The translations under genes and the position numbers were made by a program. From Nocardia higoensis NBRC 100133 (GTDB taxonomy: Bacteria > Actinomycetota > Actinomycetes > Mycobacteriales > Mycobacteriaceae): DNA of 40,980 nt. The stretch spans positions 1-40,980 of the forward strand of contig NZ_BAGA01000046.1 in assembly GCF_000308595.1 (NCBI RefSeq). The letters are read 5' to 3'. Position 1 is the first letter of the stretch. The number at the start of each line of letters is the position of its first letter. Shown here piece after piece: positions 6,777 to 14,008 of this stretch. The notes under the pieces were generated by a model that saw nothing but the letters and a program-made list of their open reading frames with translations, ran no database searches and was not told the DNA's origin.

Positions 6777-9287
6777 TCAGAGCAAGCCGCTGCGGCGGGC
6801 GGTATCCAGGGCGCCGACGCGGGAATTGGCGCCGAGCTTGCCGTAGATCCCGCGCAGGTGTGTCTTGACGGTATTGATCGACACACCCAGGTCGGCCGCG
6901 ATCTGCCCGACGGTGCGACCGGTCGGCAGCTGCTTGAGCACCAGCAGCTCGGTGTCGGTCAGCGCCGGGCGGAAGATCTCGCGGTGGGCGGCCGGATTCG
7001 CCCTGATCCTGGCGACGAACGACTCGGCACGCGCGAACCGCCCGGAATAGGCGTCCAACAGCGCGATCGCGCCGGGCACATCGAGGAACGGCCGCACGAG
7101 CTCGCCCTCCGCGGCCTCGTGCACCGCCCGCTCCAGCGTTTCCGCCCCGGCCCTCGGCCTGCCCAGTGCGAAGTGCGCCACCGCGCAGACCAGCCATCCG
7201 GTCACCCTGCTGTTCGGCCGCAGTGCGCCGTCCGCGCGCAGCAGTGGTTCCATCAGGTCCAGTGCCTGGCGCGGCTTGTCCTCGGCGAGCGCGCAGGCCG
7301 CGCGCGCCAGCAACACATCGGGCAGCTCGCCCAGGCGTGATCGGGCCTTGTCGGTGAGCAGGTGGGCGGTGCGCGGTTCACGCATCCGCAGCAGCGCCCA
7401 GACCACGTGCGGTACCAGCGCGGCGGTGTTCACCGCGTGGTCCTCCCGGTCGAGCAGGGCCAGCATGTCGCGGTGCAGCGTGTCCACCGCCGTACCCGGC
7501 GCGCTCCCGTTCGACCCGTGGCCGGGTTGGGCGGTGCCGAGCCTGGCCAGCTGGCCGACCAGGTGACCGTGTCCGCCCACCAGCGGGCTGTGCGCGCCGT
7601 CGCGATCGCGGCGCCAGGCCAGCGCGGCGGTCAGATAGGCGGGTTCGGGCGCCTCCCCGCGCAGGTAGGCGGCGCCCGCGGCGATGGTCATCACCTGCGC
7701 GGCGTCGAAGGAGGCGAGCAGGTCGTGATCGGCGGCCACGGCCAGCGCCCGTGCCGCCCGGCGGCGCATGGCGACCGTCGACTCGGCCGCTGCGGCGGCC
7801 AGGGCCAGCCGGGTGGCGGTGCGCAGGGCGAGGCGGGGATGGCAGGCGTGCTCGGCCAGCGCCGCACCGCGGTGCAGGAGTTCCTCGCCCTCATGGATCC
7901 GTCCGGCGAGCAGGGCCGCGGTCGCCGCCTGCAGGGCCGCGTAGCAGTCGATGTCCGGGTTGCCGGTGGCCGCGGCCGCGGTGAACGCCACCGGCGGGGC
8001 GCCGGTGCAGGCGGCCACGTCCACGGCCAGCGCGCCGATCAGCGCCTCGGTCCACGCCGCGGGGGCGAAGGACGCGCGATGGGCGCCGCGCTCGACGGCC
8101 AGGTCCAGGTACGCGCCCGCGTCGGCGAGATCGCCGTGCACGAGCGCGTCGAGCACCCGCAGTGCCCACAGGTACGGGTCGTCCATGACCTCGACGGCCG
8201 CGCGGGTCAGCTCGTCGAACAGCGCGCCGCCGTCGCCGTCGAGCACCATCGTCAGCCCGGCGGTGACCACGAAATCCAGCAGTTCGCGTCGATCGCCGAC
8301 GGCGCTCAGATGAGCGAGGGCTTCGGGCAGGTGCCCGGCGGCGTGCAGCCAGCGCGCGGCATGGGCGTGCAGTTCGGTGATGCGGGCGGGACCGAGCCGG
8401 TTCGCCTCCGCGCGGAAGCAGGCGCGCAGCATCGGATGGTGCTGGATCCACACATCGGTGCCGCGTGCGGTGCGCAGCAGGGGAAAACCGATCCGGTCCA
8501 GTTCGTCGAGGTAGTGCCCCGCGCCGCCACCGGCCAGTTCGTCGGCGAGCTTCTCGGTGAACGCGGCGGGAACGCCGGTGACCGTGAGGAAATCCCGCAG
8601 TGCGGGGGTGAGCTCGTCGAGCAGTTCGGCGGCCAGATATCCGGCGACCGTGTGCGGCGGGCGTTCGAGCAGCACCGGCGCGTCGAGTTCCTCCGGATGC
8701 GCGGCCAGATGAACGGCCAGGATGCGCACCAGCGCGGCCCAGCCCCTGGTCAACTCGTCGACCGTCGCCAGGCCCGCATCGTCGAGACGTACACCGTGCT
8801 CCCCGCACAGCCGCGCCGATTCCCCTGCGGTGAAGGCGAGTTCGGCCGCTCCGAGGCGGCTCAGGCGGGCCCGCAGCTCCAGCAGGTGCCAGCGGATCGG
8901 CGGATCGTGGCGGGCGCAGACGATCACCGTGGTGGCGGGCGGCGCGTCCAGCAGGAGACGTTCGAGCTCGGCGGTCGCCTCGGGATCGGCCAGCAGGTGC
9001 GCGTCGTCGAGAACGAGCACGCCGTCGGGCGGGAACGCGCCGGACGCGCCGACCAGTTCGGGGGCGCGGGCCCAGCGCACGGTGAGGTCGGGGCGATGGG
9101 CGGCCCAATCGGCGACCAGCACGGTCTTGCCCGCGCCGGCCGGTGCGCTGATCAGCAACACCCGGCCGTTGCCCGCGGCCACGGCGGCATCCACGGTGTC
9201 GAACAGCAACGGTCTGGCGATCGGCGTGAAAGTGGGCGTCGGCGCCCTCGAGAACCCGGCATGACCGGGGTGGTACGAAGTGCTCAC
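6777..9287 (-). CDS. Large ATP-binding LuxR-family regulator (MalT/LAL type)
   Basis: The product is 836 residues from GTG 9287. The N-terminal STAND-like NTPase carries Walker A APAGAGKT (48-55) and Walker B VLVLDDAH (about 91-97). The centre (about 320-760) is a long alanine/leucine-rich helical region like the TPR-type signal-sensing part of MalT. The C-terminus (about 774-836) is a LuxR DNA-binding domain: LTDTELLVLKQLPTGRTVGQ, SINTVKTHLRGIYGKL. The length is typical of LAL regulators. Such proteins bind an inducer and ATP, oligomerise and activate target promoters. No catabolic cluster lies beside it; the divergent neighbour is an L,D-transpeptidase 423 bp away with two palindromes between them. 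Target genes are unknown. Confidence 0.92.
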   Translation of the reverse strand: MSTSYHPGHAGFSRAPTPTFTPIARPLLFDTVDAAVAAGNGRVLLISAPAGAGKTVLVADWAAHRPDLTVRWARAPELVGASGAFPPDGVLVLDDAHLLADPEATAELERLLLDAPPATTVIVCARHDPPIRWHLLELRARLSRLGAAELAFTAGESARLCGEHGVRLDDAGLATVDELTRGWAALVRILAVHLAAHPEELDAPVLLERPPHTVAGYLAAELLDELTPALRDFLTVTGVPAAFTEKLADELAGGGAGHYLDELDRIGFPLLRTARGTDVWIQHHPMLRACFRAEANRLGPARITELHAHAARWLHAAGHLPEALAHLSAVGDRRELLDFVVTAGLTMVLDGDGGALFDELTRAAVEVMDDPYLWALRVLDALVHGDLADAGAYLDLAVERGAHRASFAPAAWTEALIGALAVDVAACTGAPPVAFTAAAATGNPDIDCYAALQAATAALLAGRIHEGEELLHRGAALAEHACHPRLALRTATRLALAAAAAESTVAMRRRAARALAVAADHDLLASFDAAQVMTIAAGAAYLRGEAPEPAYLTAALAWRRDRDGAHSPLVGGHGHLVGQLARLGTAQPGHGSNGSAPGTAVDTLHRDMLALLDREDHAVNTAALVPHVVWALLRMREPRTAHLLTDKARSRLGELPDVLLARAACALAEDKPRQALDLMEPLLRADGALRPNSRVTGWLVCAVAHFALGRPRAGAETLERAVHEAAEGELVRPFLDVPGAIALLDAYSGRFARAESFVARIRANPAAHREIFRPALTDTELLVLKQLPTGRTVGQIAADLGVSINTVKTHLRGIYGKLGANSRVGALDTARRSGLL

Positions 9288-9710
9288 GGCGCCCTGCCTT
9301 TTCGATGCTTTCGTGCCATTCCGACTGTTCTGCCACGACCGAAAGAACTCGATTCACCACACCACGCGCTCAGAGAGCAGAATTTACCGGACCGATGCCC
9401 GTGAAGTCCGTGCCCGTGGTTGTTGTTATTCAATTTTCACCGCCGCGGATCCGCGTTGTCCGCTCGTCGCTTTTTCTTTCGAACAGAAGAATTGCCGGGC
9501 GTGCCGCGGTGGGTTCGGGTGTGCTCGTCGTATGCTGCTGCGGTTGTGGCCGGACAGCTGTCCGACGACGCCGCAGCGACGACTCGGCAACGGTTGCATA
9601 CCGTTGCGACCCTGCGCTCCCTGCGGCGGCCATGATCGAAAGACACCTCGCGGTGAACCCAAGCAGCCCGTCGGTACGACGAGGTCCGATCGGGTAGAGA
9701 GGTCAGGTGC
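9288..9710. other. Long divergent intergenic region with two palindromes
   Basis: The region separates the LuxR-family regulator (minus) from the L,D-transpeptidase (plus). It contains AT-richer patches near 9420-9440 and 9465-9500, unusual for this window, and two clear palindromes (9551-9564 and 9587-9607). Short open frames here have poor composition and no start signals, so I call no gene. Confidence 0.55.
9551..9607. promoter_or_regulatory. Pair of palindromes upstream of the L,D-transpeptidase
   Basis: The first is the perfect 14-bp palindrome CGGACAGCTGTCCG (9551-9564). The second has arms GCAACGGT (9587-9594) and ACCGTTGC (9600-9607) around a 5-nt centre. They lie 104-160 bp upstream of the transpeptidase start and are plausible operators; which protein binds is unknown. 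Confidence 0.45.
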
Positions 9711-10232
9711 GTGATGAGTTCTGTGCGTTCGTCCCACTGGGCGGGTCGTCTCGCCACCGTTCTAGGTTTCGCCTCCGCGGCCGCGATGGCCACCGGGATC
9801 GCCGGTATCGGGGTCTCGCGGGCCGAGCCGCTGTGGCCGGGCGGCCCCGACATCCCGGGCGTGCCCGCCATCATCAAGCCACCGCCCGCGCCGTGTTCGG
9901 AGCTGGCTCGCGCGTGTATGCGGCTGACCACCAACGAGGCCTGGCTGATGGACGGCGGCCGCACCGTGTACGGCCCGACGCCCGTCTCCCACGGCATGCC
10001 CGGTTACGAGACGCCGCCGGGGGTGTTCACGGTCTCGTTCATGAAGCCGTTCCACTGGAGCACGATGCACAACGCGCCGATGGAGTACGCGATCTTCTTC
10101 AACGGAGACATCGCCTTCCACATCGGCCCCGTCGACAAGCAGTCGCACGGCTGCGTGCGGATGACCCCGGAGGGCGCCAAGGCGTTCTTCGACTACCTGT
10201 CGCCCGGTGACCGCGTGGAAGTGGTCGTCTAG
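9711..10232 (+). CDS. Secreted single-domain L,D-transpeptidase (YkuD family)
   Basis: The product is 173 residues from GTG 9711; ATG 9714 is equally possible. A signal peptide (about residues 10-38, ending VSRA before EPLW) directs export. The YkuD catalytic domain spans about 68-173. It shows H137 in FHIG and the catalytic motif QSHGCVRM, with nucleophile Cys148 and His146. Such enzymes form 3-3 meso-diaminopimelate cross-links in peptidoglycan or attach proteins to it; they resist most penicillins. The protein lacks the immunoglobulin-like domains of mycobacterial LdtMt1/2, so it is a minimal version. A second cysteine pair (Cys62, Cys69) lies just before the domain. Its stop codon shares CTAG (10229-10232) with the opposing amidase. 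Confidence 0.93.
   Translation: MMSSVRSSHWAGRLATVLGFASAAAMATGIAGIGVSRAEPLWPGGPDIPGVPAIIKPPPAPCSELARACMRLTTNEAWLMDGGRTVYGPTPVSHGMPGYETPPGVFTVSFMKPFHWSTMHNAPMEYAIFFNGDIAFHIGPVDKQSHGCVRMTPEGAKAFFDYLSPGDRVEVVV
10229..10232. other. CTAG serving as stop codon on both strands
   Basis: Bases 10230-10232 (TAG) end the plus-strand transpeptidase, and 10231-10229 read in reverse (TAG) end the minus-strand amidase. No intergenic terminator can fit between them. Confidence 0.9.
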
Positions 10233-11893
10233 CCCGGTGTCGTGGCCGTGGCCGTGGCCGTGGTCGGGACGAATCGATAGGCGGGATTGAAGGTCTCGGT
10301 GTTGGTGGGATCCGGGCCGGGGCCGGGCGGCTGCGGCGTGACCGCGGGCAGCGCGCGCGGGCTCGGCCGCAGCGGCGGTTCCTCCCGCCAGTGCGGCGCG
10401 GCCGCTTCCAGGGCGAGGCCGAGGTCGATGAGTTCGGCTTCGGCCCAGGGCAGGCCGCCGATCTGGACGCCGAACGGCATGCCGGTCACCGACGAGCGGC
10501 CCGCGGGCATCGCGACGGCGGGCGCTCCCGTGTAATTGGCCCAGGCCACCGGCACGAGATCGGCGTCCAGCAGCGACAGCGCGGCCGCCTGGGCGCGCTG
10601 CGTACCGTCGTGGGGCGCGCCGGGCACCACGATCGCGGTCAGGCCGTGCTCGGCGAACATACGGTTGTAGTCGCGCTGATACTCCGCACGCGCCTGGCTG
10701 AACTCCTGATACTCGGTGAACGGCGCGGCCAGTGCCGCCAAGCCGAGTCCGACCACCGGCAGACTGCTGGGACGCAGTTCGGGTATCCGGTCCGCCCACT
10801 GCCGATGGTAGGTGCCCAGTTCCCTGGCCCCGCCGGTGGCCAGCACCTCGGGCTCGCGCGGCAGCCGCACGTCGCGCAGTTCGCCACCGAGATCGGTGAT
10901 CAGGCGCAGGAATTCGCCGAACAGCCGGCCCAGCTCGGCGGGCAGGTCGACGCCGACGACGCCGAACACCTTGCCGGACAGTGGTTTCGGACCTGACGGT
11001 GCCGCGATCGGGTAGAGCGATTCGGCGGGCGGGGCGGTCGTGGTGACCGGATCGTGGGGATCCGGTCCCGCCATGAACGACAGCAGCAGCGAGGCGTCGC
11101 CGAGGCTGCGGCCCATCGGCGAGGGGTGGTCCCTGGTCCACATCACCGGGATGATCCCGTAGTTGCTGCACCGTCCGAAGGTCGGCTTGATCGCGCTGAT
11201 CCCGCAGCGTGAGGCCGGTAGCCGCGCGGATCCGCCGGTATCGGTGCCCAGCGCCAGCGGCGTGAACCGGGCGGCGAGCACCGCCGCGCTGCCGCCGGAG
11301 GAGCCGCCGACGGTATCGGCGATCCGCCAGGGATTGCCGACCTGTGGTGTCGCGGTCAGCAGCGCGAATTCGTCGAGCCGGGCATGGCCCATCAGCACCG
11401 CGCCGTTGTCGCGCAGCTTGCGCCAGACCGTCGAATCGCCCGCCGCGACATTGTTTTCGAGGATGCGGCTGGATGCGGTCAGCGGCAGCCCGGTCACCGC
11501 GTACAGATCCTTCACGCCGATCGGCAGCCCGCACAACAGCGGCGCGTTGCCTGCGGCCAGTCGTGCCGCCGCCGCGTCGGCCTGCGCGCGAGCCGTTTCG
11601 GGGTAGACGTGGACCCAGGAATTGATCTCCCCGTCGTATTCGGCGCTGCGCCGCAGGCAGGCGTCGAGCAGTTCGCCGGGGTGCAACTCGCGGGCCTGCA
11701 ACAGGCTGACCGCCTCCAGCGCGGACAGCAGCGCGGGATCGGTCGCCCGTATCGAGCCCGGGTCGGGCAGGGCGGGCGATCGCCGGGGCAGGGCCCGGCT
11801 CGGAGCGGCGCCGAACAGCGCGCCGGCGCCCGCGGCGGCCGCCCCGACGCGTGCGGTGCGAAGGAACGACCGACGCGAGAAAGACAAAGACAC
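10229..11893 (-). CDS. Tat-exported amidase signature enzyme
   Basis: The product is 554 residues from GTG 11893, which follows AGGGGG; upstream in-frame codons would hide the signal peptide. Residues 4-34 are a twin-arginine signal (SRRSFLRTARVGAAAAGAGA, AxA-like end PSRA). The amidase signature domain follows: Lys128 in GVKDLYAVTG, the Ser198/199 region in GGSSGGS, and nucleophile Ser222 in GTDTGGSARL, so the Ser-cisSer-Lys triad is intact. The substrate is not predictable; exported relatives act on amides or peptides outside the membrane. The C-terminal tail ends in a Thr/Ala repeat encoded by tandem hexamers at 10242-10265. The gene converges on, and overlaps by four bases, the L,D-transpeptidase, so the two wall or envelope enzymes are arranged tail to tail. 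Confidence 0.92.
   Translation of the reverse strand: MSLSFSRRSFLRTARVGAAAAGAGALFGAAPSRALPRRSPALPDPGSIRATDPALLSALEAVSLLQARELHPGELLDACLRRSAEYDGEINSWVHVYPETARAQADAAAARLAAGNAPLLCGLPIGVKDLYAVTGLPLTASSRILENNVAAGDSTVWRKLRDNGAVLMGHARLDEFALLTATPQVGNPWRIADTVGGSSGGSAAVLAARFTPLALGTDTGGSARLPASRCGISAIKPTFGRCSNYGIIPVMWTRDHPSPMGRSLGDASLLLSFMAGPDPHDPVTTTAPPAESLYPIAAPSGPKPLSGKVFGVVGVDLPAELGRLFGEFLRLITDLGGELRDVRLPREPEVLATGGARELGTYHRQWADRIPELRPSSLPVVGLGLAALAAPFTEYQEFSQARAEYQRDYNRMFAEHGLTAIVVPGAPHDGTQRAQAAALSLLDADLVPVAWANYTGAPAVAMPAGRSSVTGMPFGVQIGGLPWAEAELIDLGLALEAAAPHWREEPPLRPSPRALPAVTPQPPGPGPDPTNTETFNPAYRFVPTTATATATTPG
10242..10265. repeat. Short hexamer tandem repeat in the amidase 3' end
   Basis: Three exact GTGGCC units are followed by one GTGGTC. 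In the amidase they encode an alternating Ala-Thr run before the C-terminus. The repeat may vary in copy number by slippage. Confidence 0.8.
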
Positions 11894-12038
11894 GTATCCC
11901 CCTGATTCATCCGATAGCGCGTGCGCTCCCGGCGCTGCGCCGATGCACGGAACCTGACAGGACACATCATTGGGTCGCTGAAATCAATTGCAGCTCATGA
12001 GTTTTCGACTTGAAAGCCCCGAAATACCCGGGCTCTCG

Positions 12039-12051
12039 CCGCTGTGAGCGG
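12039..12051. promoter_or_regulatory. Inverted repeat upstream of the clpP-like pair
   Basis: CCGCTGTGAGCGG has perfect 5-bp arms around GTG and lies 58-70 bp upstream of the ClpP start at 12109. It is a candidate site for the PopR-like regulator encoded beyond the operon. It does not match the CGC-N5-GCG spacing that I recall for ClgR boxes, so the link is tentative. Confidence 0.35.
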
Positions 12052-12108
12052 ATCTGCTCCCGGCAGCACGGGCCGCGATTCGGCCGGTCGCCGGGGCACG
12101 GTGGTCAC

Positions 12109-12714
12109 ATGGCTCACGACGACAAGACACCGCTGTTCGACTGGCGGGCCAGAGCGCAATTGCTCGGCCGCCGCATCCTGGTCCTCGACGGTCCGCTCGA
12201 CGACGACAACGGCACCCTGCTGGCCACCCAACTGCTCACGCTGGCCGCCGAGAACGACACCGCCCCCATCGCACTGTGGATCCATTCGCCCGGCGGCTCG
12301 GTGCCCGCCATGCTCGCCATCCGCGACGTGATGCGGCTGGTGCCCTGTGAGGTGTCCACCCTCGCCCTCGGCCTGGCGTGCAGCGCGGGACAGTTCCTGC
12401 TCTCCGCGGGCACACCGGGCAGGCGCTACGCCCTGCCGCACGCGCGGATCCTGATGCACCAGGGCTCGGCGGGTATCGGCGGGACCGCCGTCGACGTGGA
12501 GGTGCAGGCGAGCGATCTGCGCCACACCGTCGAAACGGTGCTCGGCCTGATCGCCGCCGACACCGGACAGCCCTACCAGCGGATCTACGAGGATTCCCTG
12601 CACGACCGCTGGTTCACCGCCGCGCAAGCCGCGGAGTACGGATTCGTCGACCACATCGTCGGCGAGTTCGATCAGGTCGTGCCGTTCCGTAGTCGAGCGG
12701 GTATCGCGATATGA
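12109..12714 (+). CDS. ClpP-like serine protease subunit, ClpP1 type, triad intact
   Basis: The product is 201 residues from ATG 12109; the frame is open further upstream, but the family begins about here. It is a ClpP fold throughout, closest in reading to mycobacterial ClpP1: WIHSPGGSVPAMLAI, GLACSAGQFLLSAG, YALPHARILMHQ, HDRWFTAAQAAEYGFVD. The catalytic triad is Ser92, His117 and Asp166, all present. ClpP subunits form heptameric rings that pair into a chamber fed by ClpX or ClpC ATPases. This is probably a second, accessory set (like Streptomyces clpP3/clpP4) and not the housekeeping pair, which usually lies beside tig and clpX; neither is here. The stop overlaps the next clpP start at ATGA (12711-12714). 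Confidence 0.9.
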   Translation: MAHDDKTPLFDWRARAQLLGRRILVLDGPLDDDNGTLLATQLLTLAAENDTAPIALWIHSPGGSVPAMLAIRDVMRLVPCEVSTLALGLACSAGQFLLSAGTPGRRYALPHARILMHQGSAGIGGTAVDVEVQASDLRHTVETVLGLIAADTGQPYQRIYEDSLHDRWFTAAQAAEYGFVDHIVGEFDQVVPFRSRAGIAI

Positions 12715-13304
12715 GCACCTACACCATCCCCAACGTCATCGCCGCGCATCCACGCGGTGGCGAGCGCATCACCGACATCTATTCGCATCTGCTCGCCGAG
12801 CGGATCATCTATCTGGGCACCCCGATCGAATCCGGAGTCGCCAACGCATTGATCGCGCAGCTACTGCACCTGGAGTCGGAGAACCAGGACCGCGAGATCG
12901 AGTTCTACATCAATTGCGAGGGCGGCGATCTGCCGTCGATGCTTGCCGTCTACGACACGATGCAGCACATCGGCGCCCCTGTACACACCACCTGCGTCGG
13001 CCAGGCTATCGCAGTGGGTGCGGTGCTGCTCGCGGGAGGCGCCCCCGGCCACCGCGCCATCCTCCCGCACGCGCGGGTGGTCCTGCACCAGCCCGCCGCC
13101 CGCGGGCAGGGGCCGATCCCCGATCTGATCCTGCAGGCCGACGAGCTGGTCCGCATGCGCTCGGAGATCGAGGAGATCCTGTTCCGGCACACCGGTCAGC
13201 CGGTGGAACGGCTACGCGAGGACACCGACCGCGACCGTGTGTTCACAGCTCGGGCCGCGGTGGACTACGGATTGGCCGACACGGTGCTGAGCCCGCGCGG
13301 CTGA
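12711..13304 (+). CDS. ClpP-like subunit, ClpP2 type, nucleophilic serine replaced by alanine
   Basis: The product is 197 residues and is translationally coupled to the preceding clpP. It reads like mycobacterial ClpP2 (ERIIYLGTPIESGVANALIA, RHTGQPVERLREDTDRD). In the nucleophile loop the usual GQAAS reads GQAIA (98-102 region of CVGQAIAVGAVLLAGG), so Ala101 stands where the catalytic serine should be. His126 (VVLHQP) and Asp175 (DTDRDRVF) remain. The subunit should be unable to hydrolyse peptides itself. By analogy with cyanobacterial and plastid ClpR and other catalytically dead ClpP partners, it probably forms a mixed tetradecamer with the active neighbour and shapes docking or assembly. 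Two bases would need to change to restore serine; the coding sequence is otherwise undamaged. Confidence 0.9.
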   Translation: MSTYTIPNVIAAHPRGGERITDIYSHLLAERIIYLGTPIESGVANALIAQLLHLESENQDREIEFYINCEGGDLPSMLAVYDTMQHIGAPVHTTCVGQAIAVGAVLLAGGAPGHRAILPHARVVLHQPAARGQGPIPDLILQADELVRMRSEIEEILFRHTGQPVERLREDTDRDRVFTARAAVDYGLADTVLSPRG

Positions 13305-13343
13305 GACCGGCACCTGCCCGGCGCGGGCGGAACACGCGGCTCG

Positions 13344-13372
13344 TCCCGCCGGGACACCACCGCCCGGCGGGA
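13344..13372. terminator. Bidirectional hairpin after the clpP-like pair
   Basis: A 10-bp perfect stem (TCCCGCCGGG at 13344-13353 with CCCGGCGGGA at 13363-13372) encloses a 9-nt loop. It lies between the convergent clpP and popR-like genes, without a U-tract. Confidence 0.65.
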
Positions 13373-13532
13373 GACGTCCTCGCGCCGCGACACGACACAT
13401 CCCGGAACGCGTAGGCAGGCCAACGACATCGGAAAGCGGCGGGCAGGGCGATCCGGACCCGAGTGGGCCGGGGTGGGCCGGACTCATGGATGGCCGGGAC
13501 GCCGGACTCGGGCGGGTCGGGGCCAGCCGAGG

Positions 13533-13898
13533 TCAGGCGGCGCGCAGCACGACGCCGGGGCCCGCGCCGGTGCGGCGTCCGGGCGCCGCGCGCCTGTGGT
13601 GCGCGCGCAGGTCGTCGGCGATCTGCACGGTGAGACCGATCAGCGTGATGCCGAGTGCGCCCGCGACCGCCGCGATCATCTCGCTGGAGGGTTCCTTGCG
13701 GCCGCGTTCCACCTCGGAGAGGTACTGCGGTGAGATGCCCGCGCGCCGCGCGATCTCGACCAGCGTCTCGCGTTGTTCCAGGCGCAGGGTGCGCAGGCGT
13801 TCGCCGAGCACCTCCCGCCACAGCGGCTCCGGGGCGGGTGCGGGCCGCCGGTCCTCGCGCCCACCGGGGATCGAGTGCAGTCTCGGATGCTCGGTCAT
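13533..13898 (-). CDS. PopR/ClgR-like helix-turn-helix regulator ending in Ala-Ala
   Basis: The product is 121 residues from ATG 13898. Residues about 28-85 are a Cro/C1-type [43 protein letters not shown]. The [19 protein letters not shown] string is characteristic of the ClgR/PopR group that controls clp genes in actinobacteria. The C-terminus is VVLRAA. In Streptomyces, PopR activates the accessory clpP3-clpP4 operon and is degraded by the housekeeping ClpP through its terminal alanines, so this gene, facing two accessory clpP genes, fits the same circuit. It is transcribed toward them and divergently from ilvD. A TANNNT box 7 nt before the ATG and a poorly spaced Shine-Dalgarno suggest leaderless translation. 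Confidence 0.85.
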   Translation of the reverse strand: MTEHPRLHSIPGGREDRRPAPAPEPLWREVLGERLRTLRLEQRETLVEIARRAGISPQYLSEVERGRKEPSSEMIAAVAGALGITLIGLTVQIADDLRAHHRRAAPGRRTGAGPGVVLRAA

Positions 13899-13905
13899 GG
13901 TCCTC

Positions 13906-13911
13906 AGGCTA
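13906..13911 (-). promoter_or_regulatory. Candidate -10 box of the PopR-like gene
   Basis: On the minus strand TAGCCT is followed by 7 nt and the ATG at 13898, the spacing expected for a leaderless transcript. This is a sequence pattern only. Confidence 0.45.
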
Positions 13912-14008
13912 CGAGCGGCCCCTTTCGACCGGCCCCCGATTCCGCTGTGGGCGGACGACTTCGGCGTGCCCGCCACGCCACGCCGGGGCGAGCGCGCATG
14001 ATGGGGCG

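Noticed and set aside
7362..9404. 680-codon plus-strand frame opposite the LuxR-family regulator
   Set aside because: Low-complexity Gly/Arg/Gln product typical of an antisense shadow; the minus frame has Walker and LuxR motifs.
9305..9697. Open frames of 100-186 codons on both strands in the gap before the L,D-transpeptidase
   Set aside because: Cys/Arg-rich composition, A/T-rich third positions and no start signals; better explained as non-coding.
10242..10265. CRISPR or larger tandem array
   Set aside because: Only four hexamer units, in frame inside the amidase; no spacers.
12109..13304. Housekeeping clpP1-clpP2
   Set aside because: No tig or clpX nearby, a PopR-like gene adjacent, and one subunit without the catalytic serine, so an accessory pair is more likely.
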